Below are positions 32,785 through 41,131 of a DNA stretch of 64,000 nt, piece after piece; the stretch's first letter is position 1; each line of letters starts with the position of its first letter. This DNA comes from Rhizobium sp. FKY42. Its GTDB lineage: Bacteria > Pseudomonadota > Alphaproteobacteria > Rhizobiales > Rhizobiaceae. The stretch is from positions 114,832 to 178,831 of the forward strand of contig NZ_STGA01000006.1 in the NCBI RefSeq assembly GCF_005222835.1. Reading direction: 5' to 3'. The notes beneath the pieces were generated by a model. The model ran no database searches and was not told the origin of the DNA. It saw nothing but the letters and a program-made list of their open reading frames with translations. Position numbers and translations under genes: made by a program.

Positions 32785-33483
32785 ATGCGGGTGCTGATAA
32801 CCCGGCCACGGCACAGCGCGGAGCGCACGGCGCAGACGCTTCTTCGCCTTGGTCATCAGCCCCTCATTCTACCGCTGAGCAGTCCGCACCATTTGACCGA
32901 AGCCGCAAAGGCTGCGCTTGAACGCAGCCAAGGGGCCATAGCCATCACCAGTGCAGAAGCGGTTCGAGCCCTGTCCGGCCTCGATCTCTCCCATCATCTG
33001 GATCGACTGGTCTATGCCGTTGGCGCTGCCACTGCGGATGAAGTCAGGCGGGCCGGGTTCCGGCACATGCGAATCGCTGACGGAACGGGAGAAAGTCTCG
33101 CCCGGTTACTGACCTCAGAAGGGCCGCCCGACGTCCTCTACCTGGCGGGTCAGCCCCGTTCACCCGATTTTGAACGGGGCCTGACGGACGCCAGCCAGCC
33201 ATATTCGACCACGGTCTGCTACGAAATGCAGCCGGTCATCTGGAATGAGGCACAGCTTCGATTACTGGATCCTCCGCCGCAGGCAGTGCTTCTTTACTCA
33301 AGCGAAGCCGCCAGACGGTTCTGCAATCAACCTTTGGTTAAGCGTAACCTTCGATTCTGGCAGGACTGTCACTTCCTCTGCCTCAGCGAAAAGGTCGCAC
33401 GCAGCCTTTCAGATGCGGCAAACCGGCGTGTTTCAATTGCCGATCAGCCGACGGAAGAGGCCTTACTTCTACTCCTTTCGTAA
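32785..33483 (+). CDS. hemD: Uroporphyrinogen-III synthase
   Basis: Cyclises hydroxymethylbilane with inversion of ring D. The family is poorly conserved, but the 232-residue product begins MRVLITRPRHSAERTAQTL, a characteristic N-terminus. It later has AIAITSAEAVRALSG and DVLYLAGQPRSPDFERGL, matching the two-lobe HemD fold. VLLYSSEAARRFC and FLCLSEKVARSLSDA are also typical. Its position six bases after hemC makes the assignment firm. Confidence 0.94.
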   Translation: MRVLITRPRHSAERTAQTLLRLGHQPLILPLSSPHHLTEAAKAALERSQGAIAITSAEAVRALSGLDLSHHLDRLVYAVGAATADEVRRAGFRHMRIADGTGESLARLLTSEGPPDVLYLAGQPRSPDFERGLTDASQPYSTTVCYEMQPVIWNEAQLRLLDPPPQAVLLYSSEAARRFCNQPLVKRNLRFWQDCHFLCLSEKVARSLSDAANRRVSIADQPTEEALLLLLS

Positions 33484-33571
33484 GTGTCGGGAACCAAAAT
33501 CCCTTCTGCCTCTTTCCATCATCCATCTTGCTGACTAGGTTTGAGCTGGAACAATTCTAGAAGAGGTTGCC

Positions 33572-34933
33572 ATGGTTTCGGATAAACCGCCCCGCCGTTC
33601 ACGTTCGGGAAAGACGCCGGTCACGATCGATCTGGCAGCCGAGGACAAGAACGTCGAAGAAAAGGGCGTCATCGCGGAACCTGTGCGTGCCGACGATACA
33701 GACGCAGCGACGCCAGCGATTTCGAACGAGGCGTCGGGGGATCACGCACCGGCCAAAGCAGCAGCCGCAGAAGGCCTGTTGACGGACAGCAAACCCGCTC
33801 AAAGCGCTCCCGCTTCTGGTGAGGCTACGGATGCGGAGCCGGCGAAGATCGGGGAGGAAGCGCAAGCCACCTCCATCGAGACAAAGGCGGCAGCGGAGCT
33901 TCCGCCAAAGCCTGACCATGCGCAGGAATCGTCCGCCTCGCCTTTTGGACAGGAGACAGCCGAAAAGCCCGTGCAACCGGCAACCCCGGTCGTTGAAGAG
34001 AACCTAGCCTCAGGCAAAACAGAACCGCGGGCCAAACAATCGCCCTCCACATCTGCCATGATCGCCGCTGGTATTGCGGGCGGGCTCGTCGCATTGCTGC
34101 TGGCGGGCAGTATGCAATATGCGGGCATTATTCCGGGTCTCGGTCCACAAGGGCGTGGCGACACGGCCGCCATCGACCAATTGCGCCAACAGGTCGCGGC
34201 GTTGCAAAACGCCAAACCACCGGCAGATCTTTCCGCGCGCATTGCAGCATTGGAGAAGAATGGCGGCGGCAATACACAATTGGTCCAGCAGGTTGAAACC
34301 TTGCAGCGGGATCTGGCCGCTGCAAAATCTGCCAATGCCGCAATGGGCGATAACAGCGCCAAGCTTGGCCAGCGCATGCAGGCGCTCGAGCAGAGGATCA
34401 ACCAGCCGGGTCGCGAACAGGCAATAGCGCGCGCATTGGCGGCAGCTGGCCTCAAAGCCGCAACGGATAGAGGTGGCTCGTTCAAGGCGGAACTTGACAC
34501 ATTCGCGAGCGTAGCGGCGGATGATCCGGCAGCCTCGAAACTGCAAGCCTATGCGGACAAGGGTGTGCCCACGCGGGCGGATCTGGTCCGCCGCTTTCCT
34601 GCCGCTGCAAATGCCATGATCGATGCCATTCACCAGCCCGCCGCTGAAGAGGGCATAGCAGCGCGCCTGATGTCCAGCGCCATGCGCGTGGTGAAAGTTC
34701 GTCCGGTTGGCGATGTCGACGGCGATACGCCGGAAGCGCGCGTGGCCCGCATGGAGGAGCGCATCAAAAATGGCGACTTGAAGGCCGCAGCAGCGGAGTT
34801 TATCGGCCTGCCGGATGCAGCAAAGCAGGCAGCCTCAGCCTACAAACAGGCACTCGATGCACGCATAGACGTGGATGAGTTGGCTGCCGGTACGCTGACA
34901 CGTGCCATGGCTGCCAGTGGTTCGAACGGTTGA
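33572..34933 (+). CDS. Alphaproteobacterial Mic60/mitofilin-like inner-membrane protein
   Basis: A 453-residue protein with three parts. The first is a disordered, charged N-terminal cytoplasmic region (about 1-155, rich in Ala, Glu, Pro and Lys). The second is one membrane segment (IAAGIAGGLVALLLAG, about 168-190). The third is a periplasmic part with coiled coil (about 205-290). The C-terminal mitofilin signature VVKVRPVGDVDGDTPEARVA and the following AAAEFIGLPDAAKQAA are clear. Homologues shape intracytoplasmic membranes in other alphaproteobacteria and resemble mitochondrial Mic60. It lies between hemD and hemY, 11 bases before hemY, a known arrangement. Confidence 0.88.
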   Translation: MVSDKPPRRSRSGKTPVTIDLAAEDKNVEEKGVIAEPVRADDTDAATPAISNEASGDHAPAKAAAAEGLLTDSKPAQSAPASGEATDAEPAKIGEEAQATSIETKAAAELPPKPDHAQESSASPFGQETAEKPVQPATPVVEENLASGKTEPRAKQSPSTSAMIAAGIAGGLVALLLAGSMQYAGIIPGLGPQGRGDTAAIDQLRQQVAALQNAKPPADLSARIAALEKNGGGNTQLVQQVETLQRDLAAAKSANAAMGDNSAKLGQRMQALEQRINQPGREQAIARALAAAGLKAATDRGGSFKAELDTFASVAADDPAASKLQAYADKGVPTRADLVRRFPAAANAMIDAIHQPAAEEGIAARLMSSAMRVVKVRPVGDVDGDTPEARVARMEERIKNGDLKAAAAEFIGLPDAAKQAASAYKQALDARIDVDELAAGTLTRAMAASGSNG

Positions 34934-34944
34934 GGAGCATCTGA

Positions 34945-36561
34945 ATGATCCGTCTGTTTATCTTCGCGATCGTTACTCTTGCCCTTGGCTGGGGTTTTTC
35001 CTGGCTGGCGGATCGCCCAGGCCTGATTGCCATCACCTGGCAGGACCAGTTGATCGAGACCAGCATCATGGTTGCCGCCACGGCGCTGGTTGCGCTGATC
35101 GGCGTAGTCATGTTCGTCTGGTGGTTGATCCAGACGATTTGGACCTCTCCGCACTCGGTACGCCGCTTCTTCCGCGCCCGCAAACGGGATCGTGGCTATC
35201 AGGCGCTCTCGACCGGCCTTATTGCTGCCGGAGCTGGTAACGCTCTCTTGGCGCGCAAGATGACTGCACGCGCTCGTGGCCTATTGCGGGCAGATCAGGA
35301 ACCGCTCATTCACCTGCTCGAAGCACAGACGGCGCTGATCGAGGGCAGACACGAGGAAGCCCGTGAGAAGTTCGAACGAATGGCCGATGATCCCGAGACG
35401 CGGGAACTGGGTCTGCGTGGCCTCTACATGGAGGCTCGCCGGTTGGGTGCCAACGAGGCGGCACGGCAATATGCGGAAGCGGCCGTCGAGAATGCCCCCT
35501 ATTTGCCCTGGGCTGCGGAGGCGACCCTCGAATACCGCTCGCAGTCTGCCCGATGGGAGGAGGCCATTCGCCTGCTCGACCAACAGAAGGTGGCGAATGT
35601 CATTGAGCGAAAGCGCGCAGACCGACTGAAGGCCGTGCTTCTGACCGCACGAGCGACAGAGCGTCTTGAAGGGGATCCGAAAGGCGCGAAGGACGACGCA
35701 AACGCCGCCTTGAAGTTGGCAAAGGACCTTGTTCCGGCGGGCATTATCGCCGCCAAGGCTTATCTTCGGGAAGACAATTTGCGCAAGGCGGCAAATATTC
35801 TTGAGGGTCTGTGGAAACATCAACCCCACCCGGATGTGGGCATGCTCTATCTCCGCGCCCGTCCCGGCGACAGTGCGGCGGATCGCATGTTGCGCGCCGA
35901 ACGGCTGGAAAAGCTCAAACCCAATAATCCGGAATCGCTTCTGATCATGGCGCAAGCCGCGCTGGACAAACAGGATTTCAAACTTGCGCGAGAAAAGGCG
36001 CAAGCAGCACTTCGCATGGATCCGAGAGAAGGCATCTATCTGCTTCTGGCCGATATCGAGGATGCAGAAACCGGTGATCAGGGCCGCATTCGCCACTGGA
36101 TGGCGCAGGCGGTTCGCGCCCCGCGCGACCCAGCCTGGGTTGCAGATGGCTTTTTATCGGACCACTGGCTGCCGGTCTCGCCCGTAACCGGACGGCTCGA
36201 TGCGTTCGAATGGAAGCGACCGTTCGGACAGCTCGAAGGTCCGGTGGAGGAAGGTACGGTCACAGCCGAAACGGCCATCGCAAGCCTTCCTCCGATCATT
36301 GCTGATACGAATACCGGGGACCAGACTTATGCACCCGAACCTTCGACAGCATCTTCAGCAATCAAACAGGCACCACAGAAACCGGTCAAGCTGGAGGTCA
36401 TCCAACCTTCCGCCGCAAGCCCCGCACATTCAAAACCCTCGACCCCACCTTTGGAAGAGATGAAAGCGCCGGATCCGTTCAACGGTCGCCCGCCAGATGA
36501 CCCCGGCGTCAAGGATGAGACTGCTCCTACCTCAAGCGCAACCAGACTGCGGCTGTTTTGA
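34945..36561 (+). CDS. hemY: HemY-like TPR membrane protein
   Basis: HemY_N-type inner-membrane protein of 538 residues. Two membrane helices lie at about 3-22 and 40-65 and are followed by the conserved RRFFRARKRDRGYQALSTGL block. TPR-like helical repeats cover about residues 90-400. The last 100 residues form a Pro/Ser/Thr-rich tail. Despite the name it is not a protoporphyrinogen oxidase of the Bacillus type; its role in haem synthesis is unclear. It is 11 bases after the mitofilin-like gene and its stop overlaps the next frame. Confidence 0.92.
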   Translation: MIRLFIFAIVTLALGWGFSWLADRPGLIAITWQDQLIETSIMVAATALVALIGVVMFVWWLIQTIWTSPHSVRRFFRARKRDRGYQALSTGLIAAGAGNALLARKMTARARGLLRADQEPLIHLLEAQTALIEGRHEEAREKFERMADDPETRELGLRGLYMEARRLGANEAARQYAEAAVENAPYLPWAAEATLEYRSQSARWEEAIRLLDQQKVANVIERKRADRLKAVLLTARATERLEGDPKGAKDDANAALKLAKDLVPAGIIAAKAYLREDNLRKAANILEGLWKHQPHPDVGMLYLRARPGDSAADRMLRAERLEKLKPNNPESLLIMAQAALDKQDFKLAREKAQAALRMDPREGIYLLLADIEDAETGDQGRIRHWMAQAVRAPRDPAWVADGFLSDHWLPVSPVTGRLDAFEWKRPFGQLEGPVEEGTVTAETAIASLPPIIADTNTGDQTYAPEPSTASSAIKQAPQKPVKLEVIQPSAASPAHSKPSTPPLEEMKAPDPFNGRPPDDPGVKDETAPTSSATRLRLF

Positions 36562-36563
36562 CC

Positions 36564-37046
36564 ATGCTGATGTTCGAGCGAATTCAGGAATTTTTTCAGG
36601 AACTCGGTGTTGGGCGCCCGGGTGATGCCTATTCTCCGGACGATCCGCGTGTTGCCTTCGCAGCCCTCTGCTTTCAGGTGATGGAGGCCGATGGCTCCAT
36701 TTCAGCTAAGGAGAAACTGCGCCTGGAAGATATGCTGCGCGAACGCTACCAGCTGGACAAGTCGCATCTCGATAGCCTGATGGAAGCAGGGCGCTCCGCA
36801 GGGTCGGAGGCGGTTGACTATTATCGTTTTACCTCCGATCTTAAGCGACATCTAAATCCCGACGAATGCGTCGCCCTGATTGGAGCCCTCTGGGATCTGG
36901 TCTATGCCGATGGGGAGCGCAGCGAGATGGAGGACCATGTGATCTGGCGAATTGCCGATCTTCTAGGGGTCTCGGCGCGGGATCGGGTAACGGAACGGCA
37001 GAAAGTTGCCGCAAGAACTGTTGGGAAAGACGCGGGAGGAGATTGA
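36564..37046 (+). CDS. TerB-family (tellurite resistance-like) protein
   Basis: A helical protein of about 160 residues with a TerB domain. VAFAALCFQVMEADGSISAKEKLRLEDML near the N-terminus (given in pieces) and IGALWDLVYADGERSEMEDHV have the two conserved acidic E/D-A-D-G motifs of the family. No signal peptide is seen. ATG 36564 lies three bases after the hemY stop; ATG 36570 is also possible. Its fixed position behind hemY suggests a link with that membrane module, but tellurite resistance is not implied. Confidence 0.85.
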   Translation: MLMFERIQEFFQELGVGRPGDAYSPDDPRVAFAALCFQVMEADGSISAKEKLRLEDMLRERYQLDKSHLDSLMEAGRSAGSEAVDYYRFTSDLKRHLNPDECVALIGALWDLVYADGERSEMEDHVIWRIADLLGVSARDRVTERQKVAARTVGKDAGGD

Positions 37047-37059
37047 GGATTATTGATCA

Positions 37060-37821
37060 ATGCTGATGGTTCCGAACCGTCGAACTGAAAAACAACCCAT
37101 TCTCGTCGTTCTGCATCAGGAACGCTCTTCTCCCGGTCGCGTGGGCCAGATGCTAACGGAAAAGGGGTACCCGCTCGACATTCGTCGACCGGTGCTTGGC
37201 GATCCGCTGCCTGATAGCCTGACCGCTCATGCAGGCGCGGTCATCTTCGGCGGCCCGATGAGTGCCAACGATCCAGAACCCTTTGTGAAAACAGAGATCG
37301 ACTGGATCTCGGTTCCCCTGAAAGAAAACAAACCCTATCTCGGCATCTGTCTCGGCGCGCAGATGATGGTGAAAAGCCTGGGCGGAAATATTGGCCCTGA
37401 CCGCGATGGCATGACCGAAATCGGCTGGTATCCCATCCGTCCCACAGCGCATGGCCGCCTGCTGATGGACTGGCCATCCATGGTATACCATTTTCATCGC
37501 GAAGGTTTTGATGTCCCGCGCGGGGTCAAACTTCTGGCGGAGGGCGATGCCTATCCGCATCAGGCCATCCGCTATGGCGAAAATGCCTGGGGCGTGCAGT
37601 TCCATGCCGAACTGACACGGGCCATGATGCACAGCTGGGTCGTTCGCGGCGCATCCCGCTTCAGCATGCCCAATGCCCAGCAAGGCCGGGAACACCTGGA
37701 AGGCCGGATGATCTTTGATGCGCCGTTGCGCGCATGGCTCTGGAATTTTCTCGATCTCGTCTTCGACAAGCCAGCTTTCGAGGCGGCGCGGCCCGTCAAG
37801 CCAAAGCTCAAGAGTGTCTAA
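37060..37821 (+). CDS. Class I glutamine amidotransferase-like protein
   Basis: A 253-residue stand-alone GATase1 domain of the GMP-synthase-like type. The nucleophile is the Cys of YLGICLGAQMMVKSLGG near residue 95, and the catalytic His and Glu are in AWGVQFHAELTRAM near residue 180. The oxyanion region is AVIFGGPMSAND near residue 62. No synthase domain is attached, so it may hydrolyse small gamma-glutamyl compounds or serve an unknown partner. It follows the TerB gene after 13 bases and ends three bases from the stop of the convergent MFS gene. Confidence 0.88.
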   Translation: MLMVPNRRTEKQPILVVLHQERSSPGRVGQMLTEKGYPLDIRRPVLGDPLPDSLTAHAGAVIFGGPMSANDPEPFVKTEIDWISVPLKENKPYLGICLGAQMMVKSLGGNIGPDRDGMTEIGWYPIRPTAHGRLLMDWPSMVYHFHREGFDVPRGVKLLAEGDAYPHQAIRYGENAWGVQFHAELTRAMMHSWVVRGASRFSMPNAQQGREHLEGRMIFDAPLRAWLWNFLDLVFDKPAFEAARPVKPKLKSV

Positions 37822-37824
37822 CCT

Positions 37825-39063
37825 CTACCTTTCGCCGGGCGCATCCAGATTGTCGATCCAGCGCAATTTCGGGAAGCCGATCGCCCATATAACGGCAACG
37901 GCGAGAGTTCCGAAACCGCCGATCACGACCGCCGGAACAGCGCCGATCAAATGTGCCATTGTGCCCGCGCGGAATTCGCCCAACTCGTTCGAAGCACCGA
38001 CAAAAACCATGTTCACGGCGTTCACGCGACCGCGCACCTCATCCGGCGTCCACAACATGATGAGGCTTTCACGCACATAGACCGAAATCATGTCGGATGC
38101 GCCCATCAACATCAGCGCCGCGATCGAGAGCCAGGCAACTTGCGACAGGCCGAAGACAATCGTACCGATCCCGAAGAGGCCAACGCCTACAAACATGAAA
38201 AGACCGGCATGATGGCGGATCGGATAAGCCGCCAGAAGCACGGCAACGACAAGCGCACCGATACCGGGAGCGGCGCGCAGCAAGCCGAGACCCCATGGTC
38301 CGAGCGCCAGAATATCCCGGGCGAAGACCGGCATCAGAGCGACAGCGCCGCCCAGCAGTACGGCAAAGAGGTCAAGCGAGATCGCGCCCAGAACCACCTT
38401 TTCGCTGAAGATGAAGCGGAAACCCGCAAGGATCGTGTTCCAGCTTACCGCCTTCGAAGCCGTTCTCTGGTTCGGCTTCGGGATGCTGATGATCAGCACC
38501 ATTCCCGCCGCCATGAAGAAGAGAGCGACGCTGTAGGCGGCAACCGGACTGACACCGTAAAGCAGGCCGCCGGCAACAGGCCCGAGGATCGAGGCCGTCT
38601 GCCAGGAAGAAGAGTTCCAGGCAACGGCGTTGGGCAGGTCCGCCTCCGGCACCAGGTTCGGCGCAAGCGACTGTACTGCAGGCCCCATGAAAGCACGTTC
38701 TATGCCGAAAACCACAAGGATCCCGAAAACAGGCCAGGGCGAAAAGCTGTGCGTCAGGGTCAAGCCCAGCAAGGCCGCCGTGCATAATCCACCTATGCCC
38801 AGGCAGATCGCGACGATGGCGCGTCTGTTGTAGCGATCTGCCACGGCGCCCGTCACAAGGATCAGCAAAAGCGACGGCAAGAACTGGAAAAGGCCGATGA
38901 GCCCGAGATAAAGAGCATTGCCCGTCACATCATACATCTGCCAGCCGACGGATACGCTGACGATCTGGATCGCAAAGGCAGCCAGGAAACGCGAAAAGAA
39001 GAAGCGCGCATAGGCGGAATGCCGGAATGCGGCAAAGCGATCTGCTGAGGCGGTAATGGACAT
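37825..39063 (-). CDS. MFS transporter, EntS-like exporter
   Basis: A 412-residue major facilitator with about 12 hydrophobic segments. The N-terminal half has VGWQMYDVTGNALYLGLIGL and the loop AVADRYNRRAIVAIC, the usual MFS signature between helices 2 and 3. PNAVAWNSSSWQTASILGPV near residue 145 is typical of EntS/arabinose-efflux-like members. The substrate is unknown. It is divergent from yggT across 135 bases and convergent with the amidotransferase gene. Confidence 0.9.
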   Translation of the reverse strand: MSITASADRFAAFRHSAYARFFFSRFLAAFAIQIVSVSVGWQMYDVTGNALYLGLIGLFQFLPSLLLILVTGAVADRYNRRAIVAICLGIGGLCTAALLGLTLTHSFSPWPVFGILVVFGIERAFMGPAVQSLAPNLVPEADLPNAVAWNSSSWQTASILGPVAGGLLYGVSPVAAYSVALFFMAAGMVLIISIPKPNQRTASKAVSWNTILAGFRFIFSEKVVLGAISLDLFAVLLGGAVALMPVFARDILALGPWGLGLLRAAPGIGALVVAVLLAAYPIRHHAGLFMFVGVGLFGIGTIVFGLSQVAWLSIAALMLMGASDMISVYVRESLIMLWTPDEVRGRVNAVNMVFVGASNELGEFRAGTMAHLIGAVPAVVIGGFGTLAVAVIWAIGFPKLRWIDNLDAPGER

Positions 39064-39198
39064 GGATGCTTGGCTTTCGCAACGCTCCCGACAGAAACGG
39101 AACGCCGTTCACTATGATTCGCAATGGGCCGAGGGTCAGCCCTTGTGGCTTAAGTCGTCAATAGCTAAATGTCTGTCAACCGAGAAATGGAGATATGA

Positions 39199-39492
39199 AT
39201 GCTCGCGCTGTTTCAGACCATCGATCTGGCTTTGAACCTCTATACCTGGGTCCTGATCCTCAGTGCCATCTTCTCGTGGCTGTTTGCGTTCAACGTCATC
39301 AATTCGAGCAATCAGGTCGTCAATACCATCGGAACGATGCTGTATAACCTGACCGAGCCGGCCCTGCGCCCCATTCGTCGCTTCATGCCAAACCTCGGCG
39401 GTATTGACATCTCGCCGGTGATCCTGCTGCTCATCATCTTCTTCCTGCGCTCGCTGCTTTGGACCTCGATTGCACCGATCTTCATCCGGTGA
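39199..39492 (+). CDS. YggT family integral membrane protein
   Basis: A 97-residue protein with two hydrophobic hairpins, typical of the YggT (PF02325) family. [20 protein letters not shown] is in the first half, and the signature [22 protein letters not shown] follows in the loop (shown here by its start and end residues). GGAG six bases before ATG 39199 supports the start. The family is linked with Sec-independent membrane and osmotic phenotypes without a settled role. Its TGA overlaps the GTG start of the next gene. Confidence 0.93.
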   Translation: MLALFQTIDLALNLYTWVLILSAIFSWLFAFNVINSSNQVVNTIGTMLYNLTEPALRPIRRFMPNLGGIDISPVILLLIIFFLRSLLWTSIAPIFIR

Positions 39493-39812
39493 GTGAGGCG
39501 GGACAGCCGATCAGCGCTTTCGCGGATCATATAAGGTTGAGCGTTCGGCTAACACCGAATGCATCGCGCGATCAGGTGGAAGGTACAGAAATTGCCGACG
39601 ATGGCGAGTGCTGGCTGCGCGCTCGCGTAACTTCGGTGCCGGAAGACGGCAAAGCCAACAAGGCCCTGATACGGCTTATCGCCAAATGGCTGCGTGTTCC
39701 GAAATCCTCGATCTCTTTCATTTCCGGCGAAACATCGCGTAAAAAAATCCTCCGGATCGAAGGCGAGCCGGAGGATCTAAAGGCCAAATTCAGTGCGCTC
39801 CTGCGCGACTGA
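39489..39812 (+). CDS. DUF167 (YggU) family protein
   Basis: A 107-residue protein of the YggU/DUF167 family. The core reads [16 protein letters not shown], then [21 protein letters not shown], the conserved motif of the family. It ends with [20 protein letters not shown] start it at GTG 39489, which overlaps the yggT stop as GTGA, indicating translational coupling. The pairing of YggT and YggU is widely conserved. Its function is unknown. Its TGA directly abuts the stop of the convergent ppa gene. Confidence 0.92.
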   Translation: MSEAGQPISAFADHIRLSVRLTPNASRDQVEGTEIADDGECWLRARVTSVPEDGKANKALIRLIAKWLRVPKSSISFISGETSRKKILRIEGEPEDLKAKFSALLRD

Positions 39813-40346
39813 TCACTTCTGTGCGTTGTAACGCTCGATCGCCTCGACGATCAATTTCTTGGCAACATTTACATCCTGCCAGCCGCCGATCTTCACCCAC
39901 TTGCCGGGCTCCAGATCCTTATAGTGTTCGAAGAAGTGCTCGATCTGCTTGAGGGTGATCTCCGGCAGATCGGTATAGTTCTCGATCTTGTCGTAGCGGC
40001 GCGTCAGCTTCGGCACCGGCACGGCAAGGATCTTCTCATCCTTGCCGCCATCGTCTTCCATCACCATGACGCCGATCGGGCGAACATTGATGACGCAGCC
40101 CGGAACGAGCGGACGCGTGTTGCAGATGAGAACATCCACCGGATCGCCATCTTCAGACAGCGTATGCGGCACAAAGCCGTAATTGCCCGGATAGGTCATC
40201 GGTGTGTAGAGGAAGCGGTCAACGACGAGAGCGCCCGCATCCTTGTCCATCTCATACTTGATGGGATGGCCACCGACTGGCACTTCCACGATAACATTCA
40301 CGTCGTCCGGCGGGTTCTTGCCGATCTTGATCGCATCGATACGCAT
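39813..40346 (-). CDS. ppa: Inorganic pyrophosphatase, family I
   Basis: Hydrolyses pyrophosphate to drive biosynthesis. The 177-residue soluble enzyme has the PPase signature in [16 protein letters not shown] near residues 63-78, with the metal-binding aspartates. It also has [12 protein letters not shown] near residue 52 and [14 protein letters not shown] near residue 96. The C-terminal [19 protein letters not shown] is conserved. Family I length is 165-180 residues, so it is complete. Confidence 0.98.
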   Translation of the reverse strand: MRIDAIKIGKNPPDDVNVIVEVPVGGHPIKYEMDKDAGALVVDRFLYTPMTYPGNYGFVPHTLSEDGDPVDVLICNTRPLVPGCVINVRPIGVMVMEDDGGKDEKILAVPVPKLTRRYDKIENYTDLPEITLKQIEHFFEHYKDLEPGKWVKIGGWQDVNVAKKLIVEAIERYNAQK

Positions 40347-40448
40347 GGTTCTCCCCGAGTGCGTTAAATTGTGTCGCCTCGATACTGGGAAAATCGCCGC
40401 ATTGCAACACGACCATATGCGCAGAAGCGGCTTTGAGCCGCCTTCATC

Positions 40449-40955
40449 TCAAGACCAGACGAAACCGATCTTGCGCAGCTTCTTCTCGCCGAAATCTTCC
40501 ATACCCTCGACGAGATCCTGTCCGCCATGCCGACGGAAGAAACGCACGGCATGTTCACTATCTTCCAGGCACCAGACGACAAGGCCCTTGCAGCCGAGCG
40601 AACGGAGAAGACGGCAGGATTCGCCAAACAGCTTACGTCCCATGCCAATCCCCTGGAATTCGGGGCGGAGATAGATTTCGTAGATCTCACCGTCCTGAGG
40701 AAGCGCCCGCGCGCGGTTCAGGCCAACGGTGGCATAGCCTGCGATCGTGCCAGCGACGTCCAGCACCAGCAGCGTCGCCGGTCCTCGTGTAGCCCGACGC
40801 CACCAAGCTTCACCACGGCGCTCCAGCATTTCCGTCAGTTGCTTGTGCGGAATGAGCCCCGCATAGGCTTGGGCCCAAGCCTCGCGATGAACCTCTGAAA
40901 CCGCTGCGGCATCGTTGGGCTCTGCGCGTCGGACGTCAATGGTTAGTGTCTTCAT
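40449..40955 (-). CDS. GNAT family N-acetyltransferase
   Basis: A GCN5-related acyltransferase of about 168 residues. The acetyl-CoA-binding motif A is in EIYLRPEFQGIGMGRKLFGE near residue 105, with the Q-x-x-G-x-G/A pattern. It is followed by LVVWCLEDSEHAVRFFRRHG, the motif B region. ATG 40955 is preferred over a GTG at 40967, although neither has a strong ribosome-binding site. The substrate is unknown. It stands alone between ppa and typA. Confidence 0.9.
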   Translation of the reverse strand: MKTLTIDVRRAEPNDAAAVSEVHREAWAQAYAGLIPHKQLTEMLERRGEAWWRRATRGPATLLVLDVAGTIAGYATVGLNRARALPQDGEIYEIYLRPEFQGIGMGRKLFGESCRLLRSLGCKGLVVWCLEDSEHAVRFFRRHGGQDLVEGMEDFGEKKLRKIGFVWS

Positions 40956-41071
40956 GACCTTGCTCACTCATGTCTGACGCAACTAACACTGCGTCGCACG
41001 TCTCATTCATGCGCTGTGAAGTTAACGCATTCTTAACCATCACGACAAGACGGGACCGAGCACTGCCCACG

Positions 41072-41105
41072 AAAAAGGGCTCCGGTTGCGACGACCGGAG
41101 CCCTT
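41072..41105 (-). terminator. Rho-independent terminator of typA
   Basis: AAGGGCTCCGGT (41075-41086) pairs perfectly with ACCGGAGCCCTT (41094-41105), a 12-bp stem around a 7-base loop. On the minus strand it runs into a T-tract ending in TTTTTCG. It lies 26 bases beyond the typA stop. Confidence 0.95.
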
Positions 41106-41131
41106 CCACATTTCAGACCTGTTTAAACTGA

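Noticed and set aside
34074..34343. Possible low-complexity repeat in the mitofilin-like gene
   Set aside because: The Ala/Gln/Lys-rich pattern is coiled-coil and linker composition, not a DNA repeat.
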